From: DATJJW01 sp035491935
GTDB lineage: Bacteria; Pseudomonadota; Alphaproteobacteria; ATCC43930; CGMCC-115725
Direction: 5' to 3'
Length of the DNA: 18,668 nt
Assembly: GCA_035491935.1 (NCBI GenBank)
Contig: DATJJW010000267.1
Coordinates: forward strand, 1-18,668
Of the stretch, positions 1 through 6,913 are shown piece by piece. The translations under genes and the position numbers were made by a program. Within the stretch, counting starts at the first letter, position 1. Each line of letters begins with the position of its first letter. The notes under the pieces were generated by a model. It ran no database searches. It worked only from the letters and a program-made list of their open reading frames with translations, and was not told the DNA's origin.

Positions 1-650
1 CTGGCATCGTAGGGCCGGCAGGGGTCCGTGGAGATGAGCTGGAGGGAATGGAAGCCGTAGAGGGTCGTCAGGCAGAGGCTGTCGGCACCGCCCACGATCG
101 CGGCATCGCAGACGCCGAGCAGGATCATCCGCGCGGCATCGGCGAATGATTTCGCCGTCGAGGCGCAGGCGGCCGAGACGACGTGGGCCGGGCCTGTCAA
201 CCCCAGGAAGCTCTGGGTGAATTCAGCGACCGAGAAGGTGTTCTGGGTCTGCCGGTAGTGGAAGCCGGGGGCCAGGGTGCCATCGGCCGGATCGCGGCCC
301 CTGAATGCCAGCTCGGTTTCCAGGATGCCGGCGGTACTGGTGCCGGCGAAGACGCCGATGCGATGGGCGCCATAGCGGCGCTTGGCGGCCGCGACCGCTT
401 CCAGGAACCCGTCCTGCGACAGCGCCATCAACGCCAACCGGTTGTTGCGGCAGTCGAACGCGGCCAGACCTGCCGGCATGGTGACATCCTCGACGCCATC
501 GACCTGGCCGATGTAGGTCGGGATGGTCACCGTCTCGAACTGGCAGGGCCGAAGGGCGCCGCGGCCTTGCCGCAAGGCCGAGAGCGTCGCGCCCCGGCCG
601 GCGCCGAGGCTGGAAACCACGCAAGAATGACTGATGAGGTAAGGAGGCAA
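1..650 (-). CDS. Beta-ketoacyl-ACP synthase (FabB/F type), 3' end cut by window edge
   Basis: About 216 N-terminal residues of a condensing enzyme that would extend ACP-bound acyl chains in the polyene pathway. Direct reading shows the nucleophile motif SAACASTAK with Cys162, preceded by GVFAGTSTAGILETELAFR and followed by VGGADSLCLTTLYGFHSLQ, which are hallmarks of the ketosynthases in aryl polyene clusters. The two catalytic His residues lie outside the window. No ATG is available at the N-terminus. I chose TTG at 650 (reads LPPYLISHSC) because GAG lies 6 bases upstream and because the family begins a few residues before this point. GTG at 620 would cut into the first strand. The preceding lipoprotein stop at 670 overlaps an ATG that opens only a three-codon frame (MNI stop) ending 11 bases before the TTG, so re-initiation is likely. 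Position after the exporter block corresponds to ApeO-type ketosynthases; the exact paralog is inference. Confidence 0.9.
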   Translation of the reverse strand, partial: MPPYLISHSCVVSSLGAGRGATLSALRQGRGALRPCQFETVTIPTYIGQVDGVEDVTMPAGLAAFDCRNNRLALMALSQDGFLEAVAAAKRRYGAHRIGVFAGTSTAGILETELAFRGRDPADGTLAPGFHYRQTQNTFSVAEFTQSFLGLTGPAHVVSAACASTAKSFADAARMILLGVCDAAIVGGADSLCLTTLYGFHSLQLISTDPCRPYDA

Positions 651-669
651 TATCGGCTCGTTCAGATAT

Positions 670-1983
670 TCATGCGGTTTTCGATGCGAGACGGGCGAGG
701 TCGCGGTCGACCTCGATCGCCTGCTGGTCAATGTAGGCCCTATACACGCGATAAAAAGCCTCGAAACCGGCACGATCGGCGGCATTCATGCCGCCTTCCC
801 GGGCAATGTACCAGGATGCCGGCCGGTCATCGGCTCTGATACGGGCGTAAAGGCCGGCGAAATATTTCAGATTGGCACGCAGATCGTAATAGCGCGGCTG
901 GCTTAGAAGCTTGTGGAAGGCCCGGGTATAGGCGCCGAGGAACGGGTCTTCGTAGAAGATGATCTTCGAGTTGGTGTCGTAGACCTCGTTGTGCTGCGGG
1001 ATAAGGCCGAAATCGAAGATCGAGCCCGGCATGGTCGGCAACCGGCCTTCGGTCAGCAGGAGCTTGCGTGCCTGGGGATCGTGATACATCGCCATCGGAT
1101 CGTCGATCGGCATGTCGTTCGTTCGACGCATCAGATTGACCAATTCGTTCTCCGGCACCGGAAAATCGAGCAGGGCGAGCAGAAAGAACTGATCGGTCGG
1201 CAGCGCGTTCCATATGCCGGCCGCGGCCAGCGCGTTGTGGTTCATATGCGCGCAATTATGCTCGAACAGGTTCCAGTCGAATTCCTCGCCCTTGCGATAG
1301 GGCGCGTTCTGGTCGTTGAGGTAGCGGATGGCCGCCTGCATCTGCGCCGCGCTGAGCGGCACGCGACCGCAATAGCGGTTGCGGCCATAGGTGATCGCAT
1401 AATCCGTCGCGATCGACATTTCGTATTTGAAGGCCTCGCGCGTGAACCCCGGCACCATGTCCTGGAAGACCACGTCGTGGAAGTCGACACCGGTATAGAT
1501 GCCCTTGGCCTGTGCCTCGTCCTGCGTGCGGTGGTAGATGTCCCGCGTCACCGCACCGCCCGGCCCCACTTCGCCGTCGAAGAAGAAGTCGCGGCCGCCG
1601 ACGGCGACCCATTCGGCATTCGAATAATGCGCATTGACGCTGAGGCCGACGCCGTCCGACGGCGCGGCCTTGGCGTCGGTGCAGGCGACGAGGACCGGGT
1701 AGTCCACATCCTTCTCGCGGCAGACGCCGTTGAGGTAGAGCACCGCATGGCCGCCGATGCCGCTGAAGATCGGGGCGCCGAAGCCCGGCTTCTTATCAAG
1801 TTCGGAGACGGCGCAAATTTCGGCATATGTGGAATAGACGGTACGATACTCGGCTTCCGGCGTCGTCACCGTCTGGGGCGGGCCCGGCGGATCGAACGCA
1901 TTGCCTGCGGCGCAGGCGCTTGCGAGCGAGGCCAGGCCCATGGCCAATATCCGAAGTGCGTACTGACGCAGTCGCCTCAACAA
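670..1983 (-). CDS. Large lipoprotein with papain-like (permuted NlpC/P60 or DUF4105-like) His/Cys pattern
   Basis: A 437-residue envelope protein. The N-terminus has an Arg-rich start, a hydrophobic stretch and LASLASAC with Cys24 as the likely lipidated residue; Ala at -3 makes the lipobox slightly atypical. His79 in GIGGHAVLYL and Cys244 in FEHNCAHMNHNALAAAGIW resemble the His-then-Cys order of permuted papain-like folds such as DUF4105 and YaeF/YiiX. That is a pattern match only, and no family is confirmed. The start is TTG at 1983, supported by AAGGAG nine bases upstream. The gene follows the alpha/beta hydrolase by 46 bp, and its stop precedes the ketosynthase start by 19 bp. Standard aryl polyene clusters carry a smaller DUF3261 lipoprotein at about this place, so this could be a replacement. 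Its role (acyl transfer, amidase, product anchoring) is unknown. Confidence 0.75.
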   Translation of the reverse strand: MLRRLRQYALRILAMGLASLASACAAGNAFDPPGPPQTVTTPEAEYRTVYSTYAEICAVSELDKKPGFGAPIFSGIGGHAVLYLNGVCREKDVDYPVLVACTDAKAAPSDGVGLSVNAHYSNAEWVAVGGRDFFFDGEVGPGGAVTRDIYHRTQDEAQAKGIYTGVDFHDVVFQDMVPGFTREAFKYEMSIATDYAITYGRNRYCGRVPLSAAQMQAAIRYLNDQNAPYRKGEEFDWNLFEHNCAHMNHNALAAAGIWNALPTDQFFLLALLDFPVPENELVNLMRRTNDMPIDDPMAMYHDPQARKLLLTEGRLPTMPGSIFDFGLIPQHNEVYDTNSKIIFYEDPFLGAYTRAFHKLLSQPRYYDLRANLKYFAGLYARIRADDRPASWYIAREGGMNAADRAGFEAFYRVYRAYIDQQAIEVDRDLARLASKTA

Positions 1984-1992
1984 GGCGTTGAA

Positions 1993-1998
1993 CTCCTT
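1993..1998 (-). promoter_or_regulatory. Shine-Dalgarno AAGGAG for the TTG-started lipoprotein
   Basis: The complement reads AAGGAG, nine bases before TTG at 1983. It is the best ribosome site in operon A and fixes a non-ATG start for the lipoprotein gene. It suggests independent initiation here rather than coupling to the hydrolase, whose stop lies about 30 bases upstream. Confidence 0.75.
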
Positions 1999-2029
1999 TG
2001 CATCCGCCTGCCCGCCAAGTCGCGGCCCG

Positions 2030-2686
2030 TCAGGCCACGGTGGAGGGCGCTGCCGTCACCAGCAACTGCCACAAGCGTTTCCAGCTAGGCCAGTCATGCC
2101 CGCCGGTCACGGTGACAACGCGATCCTTCGGCAGGATGTCGGCCAGCAAGCGATGCCCTTGGGCATAGCGATCCTCGGTGGCATAGGCAAGCCACAGTTC
2201 GGGCCAGACCGCGGGGTCGCCGTCATACCCCCTCAGCCATTCCAGCAGGGCGGTCTCGAGTGTCGGGTGCCCGGTATTGCGCCAACGCGCGAGGCCACCC
2301 GCGCGGGCGATCTCGGCCACCAGCCCGCGATTGCCGATATAGGGCGACATGGCCAGGACCCCGGCAACCATCGGTCGATGCGCGCGGGCGTAGAGCAGGG
2401 CGCCCAGGCCGCCCAGTGAAATGCCAAGCAGCCAGATGTCATGGGCGCCGAGATCGCGCGCGGCTTCTGCGATTACCGGATGCATATCCTCGACGATCCG
2501 GCCGTCGAGGTAGCGGTCGATACCGGTTTCCAAGGCCAGAACGTCGCAACGCCCACCTGCCTGGCGGATGTCGTCGACGAGCCCATGGTCGAAGAAATCG
2601 GCGGCATGGTTGTCCGCGCCCGGCAGCATGACCAGGAGATTATGCGGACCGCCGGATGGGGCGCCTTTGTCGAGGATGGTCCGCAT
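2030..2686 (-). CDS. Alpha/beta hydrolase (esterase/thioesterase-like) in the polyene cluster
   Basis: A 218-residue protein with an alpha/beta-hydrolase layout and no signal peptide, so probably cytoplasmic. Nucleophile elbow GISLGG places Ser90 in a hydrophobic strand-turn-helix context (IWLLGISLGGLGALLYA). Asp172 (ATEDRY) and His197 (TGGHDW) sit at the expected spacing for a Ser-Asp-His triad. LPGADNHAADF near residues 21 to 32 looks like the oxyanion-loop region. The ATG at 2686 is only 3 bases after the exporter stop, so the gene is cotranscribed and probably coupled. A dedicated thioesterase (ApeK-like, hot-dog type) occurs in known aryl polyene clusters but none is seen in this window. 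This hydrolase could cleave thioester or ester intermediates, or transfer the polyene; that is inference. Substrate unknown. Confidence 0.85.
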   Translation of the reverse strand: MRTILDKGAPSGGPHNLLVMLPGADNHAADFFDHGLVDDIRQAGGRCDVLALETGIDRYLDGRIVEDMHPVIAEAARDLGAHDIWLLGISLGGLGALLYARAHRPMVAGVLAMSPYIGNRGLVAEIARAGGLARWRNTGHPTLETALLEWLRGYDGDPAVWPELWLAYATEDRYAQGHRLLADILPKDRVVTVTGGHDWPSWKRLWQLLVTAAPSTVA

Positions 2687-2689
2687 CGG

Positions 2690-5026
2690 TCAGGATCGTT
2701 CGGCCGGCCGGATCAGGATGGCCCCGGCGAGCAGGCTGAGCGCGGTGCCGATCGCGACGGTGCTGCCGATGCCGAAGAGCACGGGGATTTGCGACAGCGC
2801 CAGCGCGCCGAAGCCGATGACGGTGCAGAGGTTGGCGAGCAGGAGCGAGATGGCCGTCCGCTCGCCCGACGCACCGGTTAGGCCGCCGCGCTGGAAGAAA
2901 AGGCAGTAGTTCGAGCCGACCGCCACCACGAGCAGCAGGCCGAAGAGATTGAATATCGACAGCTGACGCCCGCCAATGGTGACGGCCGCCAGCGTCAGGG
3001 CCACCGCTACACCTAACGGCAGCAGGACCGAGACGACCGGACGGAACGCACGGAAGTGGAACGACAGCAAGGCGACGATGGCGGCGCCGCCCAGCAGCGA
3101 GAGCATGATCGCCTCATGCCGATACGACGAGAGCAGTGCATCCGACTGTGCCTTGAGGTCGACGAACTGCACGCCCTGCGCCGCGAGTGGTCCCAACGCG
3201 GCCATGATCGCCGCGGCGTTGTCGACGCCGCGCAGCGGCATCACCGCCGCCCAATGGCCATCCGCCTTGAAGAGCAGGGAATCGAGCCGGAGCGACAGGG
3301 CCGTGCCGTCGAGCGAGGCACGGGTCAGCGGGCCTGCGGTTCGGGCGGCTGCCGCATCGGCCAGGAAGGGCTTGAACGCATCGGATTGGAATGGCAGCCC
3401 CGCCAATGCCTGGGAAAGATTCGCGGCCAGCTGCGCCGGATCCGGCAAGGCCGTCTGGCGTTGCCGCTGCATCTTGGCGCTGGGCAGGTAACGGGCAGGC
3501 GTATCGTAGCCGGCGATGGCGCCTCGTGAGGTCAGGCGATCGAGGATATCGCCGGCGGTCTCGCTGGTCTCGAGGACGGTTTCCGGATCGGCCGCCTGCA
3601 CCATGACCATGTAGCGGACATCCGGTGCGCCGACATCGCGCCTCAGGTCGCGATCGCGCCGCTGCGCGGCCGGCGGGACCGGGTTCATGCTCGACAATTC
3701 GGTCTGCCAGAGATGGCCGCTCTGCCAGGCGATGGCGGTCAAGGAACCGATGACGGCGATGACGAGCAGGGGGCGCAGACGGTGTGCGGCCCGCATCCAG
3801 CGCAGCAGAGTGGGCCCGACCCGGCCGGTGCCCTGCCTCATGAGCGAGGCCGGCGCCAAGGCCGGCAGGATGAAGCGCGTGGTGAGCAATGCCGCGGCCA
3901 GGCCCGATATCGTAAAAACGCCCAGCTGGGCGAAGCCGATGAAGCGCGAGAAGAGCATGGCCGCGAAGCCGCAGATCGACACCGCCGCACCCAGTCGCAG
4001 AGTCGGCCATATCCGCTTGAGAGTGCCGCGCGGGCCTTCCCCGGGCTCCGACTGGGCGAGGAGATAGATGGCGTAGTCCACCGACTCGCCAAGCAGCGTC
4101 ACGCCGAATCCGATGGTTATGCCATGGACGAAACCGAACCAAAGGCTGACAGCCGTGACGCCGGCCAAGGCGCCGGTGACGACCGGCACTAGGGTCAGAA
4201 CCAGCATGCGCGGCGAGCGGTAGGCCGCTAGCAGCAACACGACGATGGCGAGGGTGGCTGCGATCGAGCAGAGAGTGACGTCGTGCTTCATCTGCCGGCG
4301 CGTGTCGACGCCGAAGACGGCGGGGCCGGTCTTTACGAGGCGCGCCGCGGCGCCCGCCGGTTCCGAGCGAGCGGATACGGCGAAGGCGGCATCGATTGCC
4401 GCAAGATCGCGCTCCTGCCCGTCGAGGTCGAAGGCACGGGCTCGGGTTTCGATCATCAGAAGCGCGCGGCGATCGTCCGGGGACATCCAGACCCCGTGAC
4501 TGATATGCCGTTCGAGATTGCCGGCCAGGCTCTGGCCAACCGCCAGCGCTTCGCCCGTCGGGTCATGGGCAAGCGACGCCTTGGCCAGCGGCGCCATGCC
4601 CGATGTCAGGAGGTCGAGATCTTCCTGCAGGCTCTCATGAAGTCCCGCCGCCGTGAAGCGCTGCGCCGTGACGTTCGGGCTCAGCAGGTATCGGTTGCGC
4701 CAAATGTAGTCCTGATCCGGCTTGCCGATGCTGTCCGTGCCGTTGTCGACGGTGGCGAATGCCGGCTGGTGCCGCAGATCGTCGGCCAGTTTCCTGCTGA
4801 TCGCCGCCAGGGTCTCGGGGTTCGCGTGTTCGATGCCGACCAGGATGAGACGGGATGCCACGCCGTCGCGAAGCTGATCGGCCAGGATATGCTGCGTCGA
4901 TCCGGCGCCTGTCGGCATGAAGGCGGCCATGTCGGTGGAGAAGGGCGTGCGCAGGATGACCAGGACCGCGACGACAAGTGCCGCGCCCCAGACGCCCAGC
5001 GCCGGCCAACGCCGAGGTCCAGTCAT
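2690..5026 (-). CDS. MMPL/RND-superfamily exporter (COG4258-like) of the polyene cluster
   Basis: A 778-residue inner-membrane transporter with two repeats: one membrane helix (about 11 to 26), a large periplasmic loop (about 28 to 250), five helices (about 252 to 395), helix 7 (about 418 to 436), a second loop (about 440 to 635) and five more helices to the C-terminus. The first half contains GESVDYAIYLL with Asp317-Tyr318, the proton-relay pair of MMPL proteins. The second half has VGSNYCLFF, with Asn706 in place of the second Asp. The family exports or flips lipids; next to a LolA-like protein and a lipid acyltransferase it probably moves the acylated polyene across the inner membrane. The start is ATG at 5026, inside the last copy of a 17-bp triple repeat. 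The gap to the LolA stop is 47 bp and to the hydrolase 3 bp. Confidence 0.92.
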   Translation of the reverse strand: MTGPRRWPALGVWGAALVVAVLVILRTPFSTDMAAFMPTGAGSTQHILADQLRDGVASRLILVGIEHANPETLAAISRKLADDLRHQPAFATVDNGTDSIGKPDQDYIWRNRYLLSPNVTAQRFTAAGLHESLQEDLDLLTSGMAPLAKASLAHDPTGEALAVGQSLAGNLERHISHGVWMSPDDRRALLMIETRARAFDLDGQERDLAAIDAAFAVSARSEPAGAAARLVKTGPAVFGVDTRRQMKHDVTLCSIAATLAIVVLLLAAYRSPRMLVLTLVPVVTGALAGVTAVSLWFGFVHGITIGFGVTLLGESVDYAIYLLAQSEPGEGPRGTLKRIWPTLRLGAAVSICGFAAMLFSRFIGFAQLGVFTISGLAAALLTTRFILPALAPASLMRQGTGRVGPTLLRWMRAAHRLRPLLVIAVIGSLTAIAWQSGHLWQTELSSMNPVPPAAQRRDRDLRRDVGAPDVRYMVMVQAADPETVLETSETAGDILDRLTSRGAIAGYDTPARYLPSAKMQRQRQTALPDPAQLAANLSQALAGLPFQSDAFKPFLADAAAARTAGPLTRASLDGTALSLRLDSLLFKADGHWAAVMPLRGVDNAAAIMAALGPLAAQGVQFVDLKAQSDALLSSYRHEAIMLSLLGGAAIVALLSFHFRAFRPVVSVLLPLGVAVALTLAAVTIGGRQLSIFNLFGLLLVVAVGSNYCLFFQRGGLTGASGERTAISLLLANLCTVIGFGALALSQIPVLFGIGSTVAIGTALSLLAGAILIRPAERS

Positions 5027-5074
5027 GAAACGATCTGGGTCATGAAACGATCTGGGTCATGAAGCGATCCGGCT
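5024..5074 (-). repeat. Three tandem 17-bp repeats carrying chained ATGA mini-ORFs at the exporter start
   Basis: Plus-strand unit CATGAAACGATCTGGGT occurs exactly at 5024..5040 and 5041..5057, then as a diverged copy at 5058..5074. On the coding strand each unit ends in ATG. The ATGs at 5060 and 5043 each open a frame MTQIVS whose TGA overlaps the next ATG as ATGA; the ATG at 5026 opens the exporter. Because 17 is not a multiple of three, each copy changes frame. No strong Shine-Dalgarno site is visible, so ribosomes leaving the LolA gene may step through the mini-ORFs. Confidence 0.9.
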
Positions 5075-5691
5075 CACGGGCCGTCCGGGGTCACGACCAT
5101 GTCCGAATGGTCGCCATCCGCTTCATGCGTGTCAATTTCCTTCACGCTGGCGCCGGCACCCGAGATGCGGATGAGGTCGACCTTGTCGCGGACTTTTTCG
5201 CTGAGCGGCGTGAGGATCAGCTGCCAGGCGTTGCGGTCGCCGGAAAACGCGGTCCGGTAATAGCGCCGCAAGGTGGCCAAATCGCCGGCCAGCGTCGAGC
5301 GGATGCCCTCGACAAGCGCGGCCACCTCGGCGTGATCGCTGAGTGTGACGAAAAAGGGACGGCCATTTGGCTGGATGCCCGAGAGTGTATCGTGGTCGAC
5401 CACCATGTAGTCGCGCCGTGGCGGAGCCGCGATGCGCTCCAACCAGCCCGGCGCCACGTATTTGAGCGTGCCGCTTGTCTCCACCGGCTTGCTGAGCAAG
5501 CTGTCGTATTTCTTCTCGACGAAATGGGCGGAGGAGGAGCGGACCGCCTTCATCTCGGCCATCAGCGTCTCCAACTGAAAGCCATCTGCATGTGCCGGCA
5601 TGGCGTGCATTGTGGCGGCCAGGAGGATGGCGGCCAAAAGGATGGCAGGCAGCAGGATGGGAGGCAGCAGGAGGCGGCAGGGAAGACGCAT
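5074..5691 (-). CDS. LolA-like periplasmic lipid/lipoprotein carrier of the polyene cluster
   Basis: A 205-residue secreted protein. Residues 1 to 35 form a long, unusually repetitive signal peptide (units like ILLPA, ILLAA) with a likely cut at AHA/DGF. The mature part has the LolA-family look: amphipathic helix with SSSAHFVEKKYDSLLSKPVETSGTLKY, then GWLERIAAPPRRDYMVVDHDTL and alternating beta strands typical of the half-barrel (roughly residues 50 to 190). A LolA-like protein is a standard aryl polyene cluster gene, thought to ferry product or lipidated partner through the periplasm. Its ATG overlaps the acyltransferase stop as TGATG. The gene ends 13 bases before the first ATG of the tandem repeat that leads into the exporter. 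Specific cargo is not shown by sequence. Confidence 0.85.
   Translation of the reverse strand: MRLPCRLLLPPILLPAILLAAILLAATMHAMPAHADGFQLETLMAEMKAVRSSSAHFVEKKYDSLLSKPVETSGTLKYVAPGWLERIAAPPRRDYMVVDHDTLSGIQPNGRPFFVTLSDHAEVAALVEGIRSTLAGDLATLRRYYRTAFSGDRNAWQLILTPLSEKVRDKVDLIRISGAGASVKEIDTHEADGDHSDMVVTPDGP
5609..5683 (-). repeat. Imperfect 15-bp tandem repeat encoding the LolA-like signal peptide
   Basis: Plus-strand units AGGATGGCGGCCAAA (5624..5638), AGGATGGCAGGCAGC (5639..5653), AGGATGGGAGGCAGC (5654..5668) and a weaker copy at 5669..5683 follow one another, with a degenerate copy before 5624. On the coding strand they encode LLLPP, ILLPA, ILLAA, ILLAA. Unit length is a multiple of three, so copy-number change would lengthen or shorten the hydrophobic core in frame. 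Confidence 0.8.
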
Positions 5692-6596
5692 CAGAGCCAG
5701 ATATTGTAGAAATTGAACCAGTTATAGGGGGCCGCGCGGCAAAAATGCTCCAGCCGCTCGACATAGCGGGCCATGAGCGCCTCCGCGTACTCCTGGGTGC
5801 TCCTGGCTTCATCCTTGCCGGCGAGATCCAGCCGCTCGAAATGGATGTCGTAGCGATTGCCGCCGCGGTAGAGGCCGACCATCATGATGACCGGCTTGCG
5901 CAACATGGCCGAAACCCGGAAGGGCGCCACGGGGAAGAAGGCTGGCGCGCCCAGGAAGTTGCGCGTCGTCTGCTTTTCGTGCGCGAGGCTGCGGTCGGCC
6001 AGGATGCCGACGGCACTCCCCTGTTCCAGGAAATGCTCGATCTTGAGAAAGGCGTCCTCACGTCCGAGACTGATGACGTCATTGGCCAATGCGGGGTTGA
6101 TGGCGTTGAGCGCCGCCGTGATCTTGCGGGCGTTCTCCTCGTACATCACCACCTTGACGCTGAAGTCCGAATGGCGCCGGCCGGCGGCGCGGAGGACTTC
6201 GAAGCTGCCGATATGGGCGCCCAACATCACGCAGCCCGTGCCGGCGGCCAGGATGTCGTCGACGACATCCTCCCCCTGGATGCTGAGCTCGTAGAGCTGG
6301 GTCTGGCCTTTGAGCAGGAACACCCGGTCGAGGACGCAGGCGCCGAACGAGAAAAAATGTTTGAAGACATCCAGGATCGTTGCGCTGCGACCCAAGACCC
6401 GATCGAGATATCGCCGGGAGGCCCGACGGGCATCGGCGGCGAAGAGGACGAAGTAGGTGCAGATGAAGGGCAGCAGCAGCCGCACAACCGGGCGGCCGGC
6501 GGTGATCGCGAGCCAAACGACGAAGCGGATCGCGGCCGCCGACCCGCGCTCCCGGCGCTGCAGCCATTCGGGTGTTTCGGATTGGAGGGAAGTCAC
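5691..6596 (-). CDS. LpxL/HtrB-like lysophospholipid acyltransferase
   Basis: A 301-residue acyltransferase related to late lipid A acyltransferases. The HX4E catalytic motif is His128..Glu133 in LGAHIGSFEVLRA. A membrane-associated N-terminal region (about residues 22 to 53) and the ILADRS and FFPVAPFRVSAML stretches match the family. In aryl polyene clusters such an enzyme (separate or fused to a glycosyltransferase) is thought to attach the polyene or a fatty acid to a lipid acceptor. I chose GTG at 6596 because it overlaps the dehydratase stop as GTGA and gives VTSLQSETPEWLQRRERGS, which resembles the usual family N-terminus. A longer frame from ATG at 6659 would overlap the dehydratase by 67 bp. 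The 3' end overlaps the LolA-like gene by one base. Confidence 0.9.
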   Translation of the reverse strand: MTSLQSETPEWLQRRERGSAAAIRFVVWLAITAGRPVVRLLLPFICTYFVLFAADARRASRRYLDRVLGRSATILDVFKHFFSFGACVLDRVFLLKGQTQLYELSIQGEDVVDDILAAGTGCVMLGAHIGSFEVLRAAGRRHSDFSVKVVMYEENARKITAALNAINPALANDVISLGREDAFLKIEHFLEQGSAVGILADRSLAHEKQTTRNFLGAPAFFPVAPFRVSAMLRKPVIMMVGLYRGGNRYDIHFERLDLAGKDEARSTQEYAEALMARYVERLEHFCRAAPYNWFNFYNIWL

Positions 6597-6913
6597 GAGG
6601 CGATCCCCAATTTCAGCGAGGCCGAGAGCAGCAGATGATTCCCCTCGATCATACGGCATTCGATGGACAGGCCGCCGGAATCTGTACGCCAGCGGAACCT
6701 GACATGGTCGCCGGGCCGAACGGGCTGTAAAAATTTGACGACCTGGATCTGCGGCACACCGGTATCCGGTCCGAAACTCAGGCGCAGTGCGTGATCGAGC
6801 AGTAATGCGCCCGGGATGATCGGGTTGCCTGGAAAATGACCGGGACCCGCCGGATGATCGATCGGAAAATGGTGATCGACGTGAACCCAGTCCTCGGCGC
6901 TGCTAGGGTGCAT
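6593..6913 (-). CDS. ApeI-like hot-dog 3-hydroxyacyl-ACP dehydratase
   Basis: A 106-residue single hot-dog domain. The signature GHFPGNPIIPGALLLD places His26 and Asp40 fourteen residues apart, the same spacing as the His/Glu pair of FabZ, with Asp replacing Glu. The enzyme would dehydrate beta-hydroxyacyl-ACP to the trans-2-enoyl form, producing the conjugated double bonds in each elongation round. It is shorter than FabZ (about 150), in keeping with the small ApeI class. ATG at 6913 lies inside the end of the ligase gene (11-base overlap), and its TGA overlaps the acyltransferase GTG. Position between ligase and acyltransferase is the standard aryl polyene order. Confidence 0.9.
   Translation of the reverse strand: MHPSSAEDWVHVDHHFPIDHPAGPGHFPGNPIIPGALLLDHALRLSFGPDTGVPQIQVVKFLQPVRPGDHVRFRWRTDSGGLSIECRMIEGNHLLLSASLKLGIAS

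Noticed and set aside
223..624. 133-codon minus-strand open frame
   Set aside because: Out of frame with the ketosynthase, whose own frame contains the active-site Cys and conserved motifs.
913..2088. 391-codon plus-strand open frame opposite the lipoprotein gene
   Set aside because: Arg/Val/His-rich antisense frame typical of GC-rich DNA; the opposite strand has a coherent lipoprotein with a ribosome site.
5592..6638. 348-codon plus-strand open frame opposite the acyltransferase
   Set aside because: No family features; it is the antisense of a gene with a clear HX4E motif and coupled start.
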